The translations under genes and the position numbers were made by a program. 64,000 nt of DNA from NCBI GenBank assembly GCA_024636555.1, contig JAGXGW010000040.1, forward strand, positions 1 through 64,000. Direction: 5' to 3'. Below, piece by piece: positions 29,833 through 39,099 of the stretch (its first letter is position 1; every line of letters begins with the position of its first letter). The notes under the pieces are model-generated. The model was not told the origin of the DNA. It did not search any database and saw only the letters and a list, made by a program, of their open reading frames with translations. The stretch is from Paracoccaceae bacterium. GTDB taxonomy: Bacteria > Pseudomonadota > Alphaproteobacteria > Rhodobacterales > Rhodobacteraceae.

Positions 29833-29936
29833 GGCACCTGCTTACGGGATGAAGGGAACCCGGTCGCAGGACGAAAGGTACCCGTTGTCGGGAGGGCAGG
29901 AACCCGGATGCGGGTTTTTGGGTGCCGATTCGCAGG
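29833..29936 (+). repeat. Five iterons, 16-bp cores with exact 22-bp period
   Basis: ggcacctgcttacggg (29833), ggaacccggtcgcagg (29855), ggtacccgttgtcggg (29877), ggaacccggatgcggg (29899), ggtgccgattcgcagg (29921). Confidence 0.85.
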
Positions 29937-30052
29937 AGAGTCTAATTCCGCCCAAATCGTCTCTATATCTCGATTAATGCGGTCGCGAAAAAGCTCATGT
30001 AAGTCCGCGGAATGGAGCTTTGGTGGTCACTCATGGTCTGCGGGGTCCTTTG

Positions 30053-30102
30053 GGCACCCGTTTACGGGACTGCAGTCTGCCTGGCACCATCCCGTATACG
30101 GG
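30053..30102. promoter_or_regulatory. Further iteron-like copies/operator palindrome before the initiator gene
   Basis: ggCACCCGTTTACGGG 30053-30068 and CCCGTATACGGG palindrome 30091-30102 immediately upstream of rep. Confidence 0.65.
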
Positions 30103-30186
30103 CACCCATAGCAGGCTTGAGCGCGGGTGCTTTTTCTGCAACAATCGGACACGCACCGAAAGAGTGTAAACAAGAGCGGGCAAACA

Positions 30187-31467
30187 ATGGCGTTAGCGGG
30201 CAAGATACAGAGCGCGAAGATTCCCCTAAGCGGGGCGTTGAAGCGGGAATCGGTCAAAAAGAACGTGGCTGCGATTCACGTCTCGGGCAAGCTGTCGCTC
30301 TTGCAGCGCAAGCTGTCGAACGTTCTGCTCCTCAATGCCTATGACACGCTGGTTACCCAACCCAAGCATCGCATCGATGCACGTACGCTGTGTCTGATGA
30401 TCGGGTACAATTCCAATGACATGGATACCCTGAAACAGGCTCTAAGAAGCCTTGCAGAGACTGTTGCTGAATGGGATATGCTGGATGACAAGGGCAGACA
30501 GGAATGGGGTGTTTCAGCGCTCTTGTCCTATGCCAAGCTGAAAGGCGGCGTGTGTGAATATGCCTATTCGCCTGCGCTGGCTGAAAAGCTGCATGACCCA
30601 AAGGTCTTCGCTCTGATCAACCTGAATATCCAGCGGCGCTTCACCAGCGGACATGCACTGGCCTTGTACGAAAACTGTTATCGCTTCGTCCGGACAGGCA
30701 GCACAGGCTGGTGGCGGCTGGATCTGTTCCGTCGTCTGATGGGAGTTGATGACAGTGTCTATTACGAGACCTTCAAGCATCTGAACGCCAAGATCATCAA
30801 GCCGGCAGTCGCCGAGGTGAACAAGACCTCGAATATCATCCTGACACCGCAATTGCGTAAAGAAGGCCGCGCGGTGACCGAGATCAGGTTTCTCATCAAG
30901 GAGAACCCGCAACTTGCGATGTTCGAGATCGACGATAGCGAGGGTGTGCGGACCAGCGCGGTTTACTCTGCGGTGACAGGGCAGGGGGTATCTGACCGTC
31001 TGGCCCGGCAATGGATCGCGGAGCATGGCGAGGATTATGTTCGCGAGAAGCTGCGGCTGGTGACGGAATCAGAAGGTGTCGAGAATCCGGCGCGTTATCT
31101 CAGCGCCGCGATCAGAGACGATTACCGCGCAAAGCCGGTCATTCCTCCCTCCGCAGAGGTGGTACAGGCCTTCGCGCAGCGTCAGGATGCTGCGGCAAAG
31201 GCGGCACAAGAGGCCGCAGTCCGCGAGACAGAGATCACGCAAGCGCGGCAGGAACGGGCGCGTAAACTGGCCCGCGTGAGAGAGATCGCAGAGGCGCGCA
31301 ATCCAACGCAACGCGACAGTGACAAGCGGCTGTTCCTGTCGCACCTTGAGGACGAGACCGGGCGAGAAGCCTTTGTACGGCTGGGCTGGGCCTCGGCCAT
31401 CAATGCACAGGAGATCTTCGCGTTCTGGGAAGACATGGTGCCCGGTATTTTCGATCAGGCAGAATGA
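30187..31467 (+). CDS. Plasmid replication initiator (RepB / Rep_3-like superfamily)
   Basis: SGKLSLLQRKLSNVLLLNAYDTL...; winged-helix initiator-like KVFALINLNIQRRFTSGHALALYENCYRF..TGWWRLDLFRRLMGV...YYETFKHLNAKIIKPAVAEVNKTSNI; adjacent iterons and parAB. Start MALAGKIQ at 30187. Confidence 0.85.
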   Translation: MALAGKIQSAKIPLSGALKRESVKKNVAAIHVSGKLSLLQRKLSNVLLLNAYDTLVTQPKHRIDARTLCLMIGYNSNDMDTLKQALRSLAETVAEWDMLDDKGRQEWGVSALLSYAKLKGGVCEYAYSPALAEKLHDPKVFALINLNIQRRFTSGHALALYENCYRFVRTGSTGWWRLDLFRRLMGVDDSVYYETFKHLNAKIIKPAVAEVNKTSNIILTPQLRKEGRAVTEIRFLIKENPQLAMFEIDDSEGVRTSAVYSAVTGQGVSDRLARQWIAEHGEDYVREKLRLVTESEGVENPARYLSAAIRDDYRAKPVIPPSAEVVQAFAQRQDAAAKAAQEAAVRETEITQARQERARKLARVREIAEARNPTQRDSDKRLFLSHLEDETGREAFVRLGWASAINAQEIFAFWEDMVPGIFDQAE

Positions 31468-31479
31468 GATCCGGTCTTC

Positions 31480-32280
31480 CTACCGGCCCTTCCAGACAGG
31501 ATCGCGTTTCTCGGAAAAGGCGCGCGCACCTTCCAACTGATCCTCGCTGGAATAGAGCCTGTCCACGCTGGCGAACTGACGCTTTGTGATACGGTTGAGC
31601 GCGTCCTGAAACCGCATTGCCTCGGCCTCGCGCACAACTTCCTTGATGGCGGCATAGACAAGTGGCGGGCCGCTTTCCAACAGTCTCGCAAGATCCCATG
31701 CCTTGGGTAGCAGATCCTCAGCGCTCGTAATCTCTTTCACCAAGCCCCAATGCAGAGCTTCCTGCGCATCAAACCAGCGGCCTGTCAGCAGCAGATCCAT
31801 CGCGACATGATAGGGGATGCGCTTGGGAAGTTTGATCGAGGCGGCATCTGCCACGGTACCGGAGCGGATTTCCGGCAATGCGAAGGAGGCATTCTCCGAG
31901 GCCAGGATCAGATCGCAACCCAGCGCCAGTTCCAGCCCGCCGCCACAACAAATGCCATTGACCGCCGCGATCACCGGTTTGTTCAGATGTGGAAGCTCCT
32001 GTAGACCGCCAAAGCCGCCCACACCGTAATCGCCATCGACGGCATCACCATCAGCAGCGGCTTTCAGATCCCAGCCGGGGCAAAAGAACTTCTCGCCCTG
32101 CGCGCGCAGTATTGCCACACGCAGGCTGTCATCATCACGGAAATCGCGAAACACCTCGCCCATGATGCGGCTGGTCGCCAGATCGATCGCATTAGCTTTG
32201 GGCCGGTCCAACGTCACCTCAAGAACTGCGTTCTCGCGCCGTGTCAGGATCGGGCCTTCGGTTCGCATTTGCATCATCAT
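31480..32280 (-). CDS. Enoyl-CoA hydratase/isomerase family (carnitinyl-/crotonobetainyl-CoA hydratase-like)
   Basis: MQMRTEGPILTRRENAVLEVTLDRPKANAIDLATSRIMGEVF.., AAVNGICCGGGLELALGCDLILASENASFALPEIRSGTVADAASI; CaiD-like, in carnitine cluster. Confidence 0.85.
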   Translation of the reverse strand: MMMQMRTEGPILTRRENAVLEVTLDRPKANAIDLATSRIMGEVFRDFRDDDSLRVAILRAQGEKFFCPGWDLKAAADGDAVDGDYGVGGFGGLQELPHLNKPVIAAVNGICCGGGLELALGCDLILASENASFALPEIRSGTVADAASIKLPKRIPYHVAMDLLLTGRWFDAQEALHWGLVKEITSAEDLLPKAWDLARLLESGPPLVYAAIKEVVREAEAMRFQDALNRITKRQFASVDRLYSSEDQLEGARAFSEKRDPVWKGR

Positions 32281-34268
32281 GTTTCCTTCCAGATCACTGC
32301 ATCCACCGCAACGGCGCCCTGTTCGCGCACCATAAGCGGGTTGATTTCGATTTCTTCCAAGTCGGCGCCTGTTTCCAGCATGCTCTGCACCGCGAGCACC
32401 ACATCGACCACCGCCCGCACATCCGCTTTGGGCCGACCGCGAAACCTGTCCAGCAAAGGCCAAAGGCGCAGGCCTTGCAGCGCTTGCACCACTTCCACGG
32501 CTGTGACGGGGAGCACCAGCGTGACGGTATCGGCCAGCAGTTCGGTTGTAACACCTCCGAAGCCCAGCGTCAGCGTGGCACCATAGACGGGGTCGCGACG
32601 TGCGCCAACCAGAAGTTCGGCGAGGGCGCCTGTCACCATTTCCTCGGCAAGGTAGGCCGTTGCACCGTGTATGTCCGGTTGGTCTATCAGAGTAGTTAGG
32701 TTCAGCCGCACGGCACCGGCTTCGGTCTTGTGGGCGAAACCCAGACCTTTAAGCGCCAAGGGCGGGGTCAGCGGTTCGGCCAATCGGCAAAGTTCTGGCA
32801 GGGCAGGGGCGCTAAACCCGCGCGGCACGGTAATCCCAGCCTGAGCGAGCAATGCCTTGGCCTCGTCCTCCGGCACCAGATGCAAGGCTCTCTGTTGCGG
32901 AGGGGGCCACGGATGCCACCCATCATTGGCAGGGCTGGTCTGGGCGGCCTTCAGGGCGGCAAGCGCGGTTTCGAGGCCCATCAGCGGTGCGATGCCCTGA
33001 TCCATCAGCGCGATGGCGCGGCTTTCGTCAAAATTTTCCGGCAGCGTGGCGACGGGGAAGGCAGGTTTGCCTGTCGCTTTGCCCGCCGCGATGATCGCCT
33101 CCAGCGCAGGCTCGAAACTCGCGGGGTCGCAGCGGTCCGGGCGTGGCGGGTCGATGATGAAGACGCCTGCGTCATAGCCCGCGAGCATGGTGGTAAAGAC
33201 ATCGGTTGTCCGTGGACCGTCTCCCCAGATGAAGGTGTGATAATCCAAAGGGTTCGCGATGGTGACAAGCGGGCCGAGGATTTCTGCCAACCGCGCGGAT
33301 TGCGCTGCGGACGGGGGCGGGAAGTCCAGGCCGAATGGTGCGGCCATATCTGCCACAAGCCCGGCCTCGCCGCCGGAACAGGAAAGTGAACAGAGCCGCT
33401 TGCCAAGGCCAGAGCCATGCAGATGCAGGATCTTCAACGTCTCGATCAGTTCGGCAGGTGTGTTGACCTCGGCCACACCCGCTTGGCGCAGATAGGCGGA
33501 GGAGGCCGCACCACCACCTGCCAGAGATGCGGTATGTGACGTGGCGGCTGTACGGGCGGCCTCCGTCTTGCCGGATTTTATGGCAACGATTCCCTTACCC
33601 GCAGTGCGCGCCGCTTGCGCCAGCGTCGCAAAGGCCGCAGCATCGCCCAGCCCTTCGATATAGAGACCCAGCGCGGTGACCCGTTCATCCGCCAGCAGAG
33701 CCTCGGCCAAAGCGGTCAGCCCGACCTGTGCCGCATTGCCCAGACAGGCGACATAAGCGATGGGCAGGCCGCGGGCCTGCATGGTCAGATTGATGACGAT
33801 GTTGGAGGACTGGCTGAGCAGCGCCACACCGCGGTCCACCCGCCGCCCGCCATGCTGGTCCGGCCAGAGCAGCGCGCCGTCGAGATAGTTGATCAGACCG
33901 TAGCAGTTCGGCCCCAGGATTGGCATGGCACCGGCATTGGCGACGAGTTGATCCTGAAGGCCGCTCTCCCCCGCCTCGCGCCAGCCGGAAGCAAAACAGA
34001 TCGCGCCGCCCGCACCCATCGCGGACAGTTCCTGCACGACATCCAGGCTGGCGTGACGGTTCACGCCGATGAAAGTGGCATCCGGCGGAGAGGGAAGGTC
34101 AGCCAGACTGGGAAAGCAGGGTAGGCCGCCGATCTGGTCCCGCGTGGGATGGACCGGCCAGACCGATCCGTCAAAACCCATGCGCTGGCACTGCCCAATG
34201 ACATTGCCGGCCCATCCGGACCCCAGAACCGCGATGGAGCGCGGGCGCATCAGCCGCGACAGATCCAT
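32277..34268 (-). CDS. Acetate-CoA ligase family / NDP-forming acyl-CoA synthetase
   Basis: MDLSRLMRPRSIAVLGSGWAGNVIGQCQRMGFDG (CoA-binding), C-terminal ATP-grasp (VPEDEAKALLAQAGITVPRG...ALKGLGFAHKTEAGAVRLNL). Confidence 0.88.
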   Translation of the reverse strand: MDLSRLMRPRSIAVLGSGWAGNVIGQCQRMGFDGSVWPVHPTRDQIGGLPCFPSLADLPSPPDATFIGVNRHASLDVVQELSAMGAGGAICFASGWREAGESGLQDQLVANAGAMPILGPNCYGLINYLDGALLWPDQHGGRRVDRGVALLSQSSNIVINLTMQARGLPIAYVACLGNAAQVGLTALAEALLADERVTALGLYIEGLGDAAAFATLAQAARTAGKGIVAIKSGKTEAARTAATSHTASLAGGGAASSAYLRQAGVAEVNTPAELIETLKILHLHGSGLGKRLCSLSCSGGEAGLVADMAAPFGLDFPPPSAAQSARLAEILGPLVTIANPLDYHTFIWGDGPRTTDVFTTMLAGYDAGVFIIDPPRPDRCDPASFEPALEAIIAAGKATGKPAFPVATLPENFDESRAIALMDQGIAPLMGLETALAALKAAQTSPANDGWHPWPPPQQRALHLVPEDEAKALLAQAGITVPRGFSAPALPELCRLAEPLTPPLALKGLGFAHKTEAGAVRLNLTTLIDQPDIHGATAYLAEEMVTGALAELLVGARRDPVYGATLTLGFGGVTTELLADTVTLVLPVTAVEVVQALQGLRLWPLLDRFRGRPKADVRAVVDVVLAVQSMLETGADLEEIEINPLMVREQGAVAVDAVIWKET

Positions 34269-34300
34269 CACGCAGTCCCTGGCGGAAGCGGCGCAAAGGC

Positions 34301-34332
34301 GGGGGCCTTGCCCCCGGACCCCCAGGATATTT
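34301..34332. repeat. Intergenic palindromic repeat copy A
   Basis: GGGGGCCTTGCCCCC + ggacCCCCAGGATATTT. Confidence 0.5.
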
Positions 34333-34474
34333 GCGAACAGGTGAGAAGCGCGTGTCGCCCTGCCCCGAACCAACGAGGCAGGGAAACTTCACCTGTTGCG
34401 GTCATCGGGGTCCCCCCCTGTACCGCTCTTTCATCATGCAGGCGCAAGATTAATATCCGGTTTCATCTGTTTAA

Positions 34475-34522
34475 AAATATCCTCGGGGGTGAGGCCGCAG
34501 GCCGAGGGGGCGGAAGGCCCCC
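34475..34522. repeat. Intergenic palindromic repeat copy B
   Basis: AAATATCCTCGGGGGTGAGGCCGCAGGCCGAGGGGGCGGAAGGCCCCC. Confidence 0.5.
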
Positions 34523-35683
34523 TTATTCATGCGGGCGCAGCAATTCGCGGCTGATGATATGGCGCTGGATTTCGGAGGTGCCTTCCCAGATGCGTTCGAC
34601 CCGGGCGTCGCGCCAGATGCGCTCCAAAGGCAGTTCGTCCATCAGCCCCATGCCGCCATGGATCTGGATCGCCTCGTCCGCGACCATCGCCAGCACTTCG
34701 GAGGCTTTGAGTTTCGCCATGGCCATGTCGGCATCGGTCACGCTGCCCTGATCCAGTTTCCAGCCTGCTTCCCACGTCAGGAGCCCGGCGGCTTTCAACT
34801 CCATTGCCATATCGGCCAGTTTGAAGCTGACACCCTGAAACTTGCCGATCTGCTGGCCGAACTGGCGGCGCTCCGCGGCGTAGCGGACGGCGTGATCCAG
34901 CGCGCGTTCGGCGCGGCCAAGACAGGTGGCGGCGACTTGCAGGCGCGTGGCACCCAGCCATTGATTGGCGACCTCGAAGCCTTTGTGGACCTCACCCAGA
35001 ATATTCTCGGACGGAATGCGACAATCGTCGAAATCCAGCACCGCGTTGGAATAGCCACGGTGGCTGACATTGCGGTAGCCGTCGCGCACGGTGAAGCCTT
35101 TGGTGCCCTTGTCGACGAAGAAGGCGGTGATTTTCTTCTTCCTGCCGCGCGGTGTGTCCTCTTCGCCGGTCGCCATGAAAACGATGGTGAAGCCCGCAAT
35201 ATCGGCATGGCTGATGAAATGCTTGGTGCCGTTGAGCACCCAGTCGTCACCGTCCGGTCGCGCCGTGGCCTGCATCCCGCGCAAGTCGGAGCCTGCGCCC
35301 GGTTCGGTCATGGCGAGGCAATCCCAGGTCTCGCCCTTCAGGCAGGGGGTCAGGTATTTCTCGCGCTGCGCGGCGGTGCCTGCCAACAGGATATTCGAGG
35401 GGCGCGCCACGCAGGTCCAGTGCAGCGCGTAATTCGCGCGGCCAAGTTCGCGTTCGTACAGCAGCCAACTGAGCGTATCGAGACCTGCGCCCCCTACCTC
35501 TTCGGGCATATTGGCGGCATAGAGACCTGCCGCCATCGCCTTCGACTGGATCTCTCGGATAAGTTCCATGGGCAGATGGCCGGTGCGTTCCACAAGGGCT
35601 TCATGGGGATAAAGCTCGGTTTCGACGAAGGCGCGGGTGGTGTCCACGATCATGCGCTGTTCATCGGTCAGGGCGAAATGCAT
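34523..35683 (-). CDS. Acyl-CoA dehydrogenase (CaiA/gamma-butyrobetainyl-CoA dehydrogenase candidate)
   Basis: 386 aa; MHFALTDEQRMIVDTTRAFVETELYPHE, CLAMTEPGAGSDLRGMQATA, IQIHGGMGLMDELPLERIWRDARVERIWEGTSEIQRHIISREL. Confidence 0.9.
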   Translation of the reverse strand: MHFALTDEQRMIVDTTRAFVETELYPHEALVERTGHLPMELIREIQSKAMAAGLYAANMPEEVGGAGLDTLSWLLYERELGRANYALHWTCVARPSNILLAGTAAQREKYLTPCLKGETWDCLAMTEPGAGSDLRGMQATARPDGDDWVLNGTKHFISHADIAGFTIVFMATGEEDTPRGRKKKITAFFVDKGTKGFTVRDGYRNVSHRGYSNAVLDFDDCRIPSENILGEVHKGFEVANQWLGATRLQVAATCLGRAERALDHAVRYAAERRQFGQQIGKFQGVSFKLADMAMELKAAGLLTWEAGWKLDQGSVTDADMAMAKLKASEVLAMVADEAIQIHGGMGLMDELPLERIWRDARVERIWEGTSEIQRHIISRELLRPHE

Positions 35684-37134
35684 CAGCTTTTCCTTTGTCC
35701 GACATGACGACCTGTCGTTTCGGGCCGGGGCAGGGCGGCATGGGCGTCGCGGATCGGCATGAGGCGGGCCAGCACGTCAGGCGATGCCGGGCAGGCACGG
35801 CCTGCTTTCATATCCACATGCAGCAGCATCTGCTCGATTGTTGCCACCGGCGCGCCGTCTCTCTCGATCCTGATGAACAGGTGCAGGCGTTTCTCATCGG
35901 CGGATAGCACCTGAATCGAACCTGTCAGACGGTCGCCCAGCTTGGCCTCGCCCAGATGCATGATATGGCTTTCGGCGCTATAATAGCTGTGCCCGCCTTC
36001 GACATAATCCAGTCCGGCACCGATGTGGCGCAAGAAGGCGTCGGTGGTCTCGGAGGAGGCAAAGAGGTAGCGGCTTTCGGTCATGTGGCCGTTGTAGTCG
36101 ATCCAGCCGGGCAGCACCTGCATATGCGCCATGACCATCGGGGCGCCTGCTGCGTCGGGTTGTACAAGCGTTTCGCGGCGGCGCGCATCATGCGCGTTCA
36201 GCACACGCCCCGCGCCCCAGTCGCGTTCTTTCAGCGTGCGCAGGAAGCCCACGAGGTTGCCGTCGCGGATGCGTTCCAGCTCGCGGATCGTATGATGACC
36301 GGATTGTGCATCGGATTGTCCCGCGATCAGATCGACAAGCTCGTCATTGAATTCCGGCACATCCATCAGCTTGGTCCATGGCCATGTCAGGCAGGGGCCG
36401 AACTGCGCCAGAAAGTGCTTCATGCCGGCCTCGCCGCCCGCGATACGATAGGTCTCGAACAGGCCCATCTGGCCCCAGCGCAGGCCAAAGCCCATGCGGA
36501 TCGCCTCGTCGATCTCCTCGGTGGTGGCGATGCCGTCCTTGACGAGCCAGAGCGCCTCGCGCCAGACGGCCTCAAGGAAACGGTCGGCGATATGGGCGTC
36601 GATCTCCTTGCGGACATGTAGGGGATACATGCCGATCCCGCGCAACGTTTCCTTGACGGATTCGATCAGTGCCGCATCGCTGGCGGGGCTGGGAACAACC
36701 TCGACAAGTGGCAGCAGATAGACGGGGTTGAACGGATGCGCGACAAAGATCGTGGCCGGATTGGTAGCGCCTTCCTGCAATTGCGAGGGTTTGTAGCCGG
36801 ATGTTGACGAGCCGATCGGCGTATCCGGCGCTGTCCGCTGTATTTCGGCGTAAACGCGGTGTTTCAGGTCAAGTTGCTCCGAGACGGATTCCTGAATGAA
36901 ATCGGCGTCCCGCACGGCATCGGCCAGACTGGTGGCATAGCTGAGCATGCCCATCTCCGGCATGGGCGTATCCGACAGGGCGGGCAGGGAGGCTTGGGCG
37001 TTGGAAAGGACAGCATCAACCTTGCGCGGGGCATCTGGATCGGGGTCAAAGACCGCGACGTCCCAGCCGTTGAGCAGAAAGCGCGCGGCCCAACCGCCGC
37101 CGATGACGCCGCCGCCGATGATTGCTGCCTTCAT
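35683..37134 (-). CDS. L-carnitine dehydrogenase with C-terminal hot-dog thioesterase domain (betainyl-CoA thioesterase-type)
   Basis: MKAAIIGGGVIGGGWAARFLLNGWDVAVFDPDPDA (HAD family) ... C-term VLPGWIDYNGHMTESRYLFASSETTDAFLRHIG...YYSAESHIMHLGEAKLGDRLTG. Confidence 0.9.
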   Translation of the reverse strand: MKAAIIGGGVIGGGWAARFLLNGWDVAVFDPDPDAPRKVDAVLSNAQASLPALSDTPMPEMGMLSYATSLADAVRDADFIQESVSEQLDLKHRVYAEIQRTAPDTPIGSSTSGYKPSQLQEGATNPATIFVAHPFNPVYLLPLVEVVPSPASDAALIESVKETLRGIGMYPLHVRKEIDAHIADRFLEAVWREALWLVKDGIATTEEIDEAIRMGFGLRWGQMGLFETYRIAGGEAGMKHFLAQFGPCLTWPWTKLMDVPEFNDELVDLIAGQSDAQSGHHTIRELERIRDGNLVGFLRTLKERDWGAGRVLNAHDARRRETLVQPDAAGAPMVMAHMQVLPGWIDYNGHMTESRYLFASSETTDAFLRHIGAGLDYVEGGHSYYSAESHIMHLGEAKLGDRLTGSIQVLSADEKRLHLFIRIERDGAPVATIEQMLLHVDMKAGRACPASPDVLARLMPIRDAHAALPRPETTGRHVGQRKS

Positions 37135-38039
37135 AGCGGTGCCCTCTTGTCCAGTTGCAGACGCTTGCGCACAGCTTCGGGGCCGATCACCTTTGCGCCC
37201 ATGCTCTCGATGATGGTCACGGCGCGCTCGACCAGTTGCGCGTTCGTGGCAAGCACGCCTTTCTCGAGGTAAAGGTTATCCTCCAGCCCCACGCGGACAT
37301 TGCCACCCGCCAGAACAGAGGCCGCGACATAGGGCATCTCGTGCCGCCCCAGTGCGAATGCGGACCAGTGCCAGTCAGCAGGCACATTGTTGACCATCGC
37401 CATCAGCGTGTCGAGATCATCCGGCGCGCCCCATGGCACGCCCATGCATAGTTGCACGAGAACCGGCGCGGGGATGATGCCCTCCTCGACCAGCTTTTTG
37501 GCAAACCACAGATGACCGGTATCTAAGGCCTCGATCTCGATCCGCACGCCTGCATCGGTCATGCGCTGTGCCATGTCGCGCAGCATGCCGGGGGTGTTGA
37601 CCATGACATAATCGGCCTCGGCGAAATTCATCGTGCCGCAATCCAGCGTGCAGATTTCCGGACGGCAATCGACAACATGCTGCACACGTTCCGCAGCCCC
37701 CGCCATGTCGGAGCGTTGCGACATCCGGTTCATCGCTTCGGTGCCGTCGAACATCATGTCGCCGCCCATGCCAGCGGTCAGGTTCAGCACCACATCGATA
37801 TCGGCATCGCGAATGCGTTCCGTCACCTCGCGGTAGAGCGCCGGATCGCGGGAGGGCGCGCCGGTTTCGGGATCGCGGACATGGCAATGCACCACGGCCG
37901 CTCCGGCCTTTGCCGCGTCGATGGCGGATTCGGCGATGGCTTGCGGCGAGCGTGGCACATGGGGCGAGGCGTCCTGCGTCCCGCCGGAGCCGGTGACGGC
38001 ACAGGTGATGAAAACCTCGCGGTTCATGGTGAGTGGCAT
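37131..38039 (-). CDS. BKACE-family beta-keto acid cleavage enzyme (dehydrocarnitine cleavage / betaine:acetyl-CoA type)
   Basis: 302 aa; MPLTMNREVFITCAVTGSGGTQDASPHVPRSPQAIAESAIDAAKAGAAVVHCHVRDPETGAPSRDPALYREVTERIR. Confidence 0.92.
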   Translation of the reverse strand: MPLTMNREVFITCAVTGSGGTQDASPHVPRSPQAIAESAIDAAKAGAAVVHCHVRDPETGAPSRDPALYREVTERIRDADIDVVLNLTAGMGGDMMFDGTEAMNRMSQRSDMAGAAERVQHVVDCRPEICTLDCGTMNFAEADYVMVNTPGMLRDMAQRMTDAGVRIEIEALDTGHLWFAKKLVEEGIIPAPVLVQLCMGVPWGAPDDLDTLMAMVNNVPADWHWSAFALGRHEMPYVAASVLAGGNVRVGLEDNLYLEKGVLATNAQLVERAVTIIESMGAKVIGPEAVRKRLQLDKRAPL

Positions 38040-38103
38040 GATTGTCTCCCTTGGTTGGCTGCAGGCTAACAGGCTTGCACCGCCAGCATTGGCGATTTAC
38101 GAA

Positions 38104-39096
38104 ATGAAGATGGCAAAATACGAAACCGTCTTTGCGCAATCCGATGCGCCGCTGGAGATCGCGGTGCTTGTGCTGCCGCGCGCCTCGATCCTCGAGGTGG
38201 CCTCGGTACTTGACCCGCTACGCAACGCCAACCGGCATCTGGGACGGGAGGGGTTTCGCTGGCGGATCGTCTCACCTGACGGCGCGGCGGTGCCGCTTAC
38301 CTGCGGGATCGAACTTTCCGCATGCGGGGCGTTGGCGGCGGCGGAGGGGGCCGATGTGCTGATCGTGATCGCGGGCTACAACCAGTCCGAGATTGCGACG
38401 CGGCCCCTGATTGCAGGCATCCGGCGCTGTGCCGGACGGTTTCGTATGGTTGGGGCTGTGGATGCGGGGCCTTGGGTGTTGGCCCGCGCCGGTCTGCTGG
38501 ACGGGCACCGCGCCACAGTGCATTGGGAAGACCTTGAGGATTTCGCACAGGCCCATCCGGCTGTTGACGTTGTGCCGGACCGTTTCGTCATCTCGCGCAA
38601 CCGTTTCACCGCCGGAGGGGCCTCTCCCGCGGCGGATCTGATGCTGCATCTGATCGGCGCGCGCTGTGGCGCGGCGGTGGCGGGGCAGGTGGCGGCCTCG
38701 TTCCAATACGAAGCGCAGGTTGATGGCGCGCGCCCGCAACGGCCCGGTATTTTGCCGCCTGCCAACGATCCGCGTCTGGCCGCTGCCTTGCAGATCATGG
38801 GCGCGCATCTGGAAGACCCTTTGCCGCTGGAGTCGATTGCCCGCGCGCAAGGGCTTGGCTTGCGCCGGATGGAGCAGTTGTTTCAGGGCGAGTTGGGGCA
38901 GGGGCCTGCGGCGGCTTATCTGGAATTGCGGCTGCAAGCGGCGCGGCGGATGATGGTGGATACGCGCCATACCGTGCAGGAGGTTGCCTTGCGCTGTGGT
39001 TTCATCGACCCGACCAGTTTTTCACGCGCGTTCCGGCGGCGTTTCGGCGCGCCACCCGGCCGGATCAGGGGCGGCTTGGCACAGTCCAAGGTCTGA
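38104..39096 (+). CDS. GlxA/CdhR-like AraC-family transcriptional regulator
   Basis: DJ-1/PfpI-like N-term (LEIAVLVLPRASILEVASVLDPLRNANRHLG) and AraC HTH C-term (RLQAARRMMVDTRHTVQEVALRCGFIDPTSFSRAFRRRFGAPPGRIR); divergent to carnitine genes. Confidence 0.92.
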   Translation: MKMAKYETVFAQSDAPLEIAVLVLPRASILEVASVLDPLRNANRHLGREGFRWRIVSPDGAAVPLTCGIELSACGALAAAEGADVLIVIAGYNQSEIATRPLIAGIRRCAGRFRMVGAVDAGPWVLARAGLLDGHRATVHWEDLEDFAQAHPAVDVVPDRFVISRNRFTAGGASPAADLMLHLIGARCGAAVAGQVAASFQYEAQVDGARPQRPGILPPANDPRLAAALQIMGAHLEDPLPLESIARAQGLGLRRMEQLFQGELGQGPAAAYLELRLQAARRMMVDTRHTVQEVALRCGFIDPTSFSRAFRRRFGAPPGRIRGGLAQSKV

Positions 39097-39099
39097 GAG

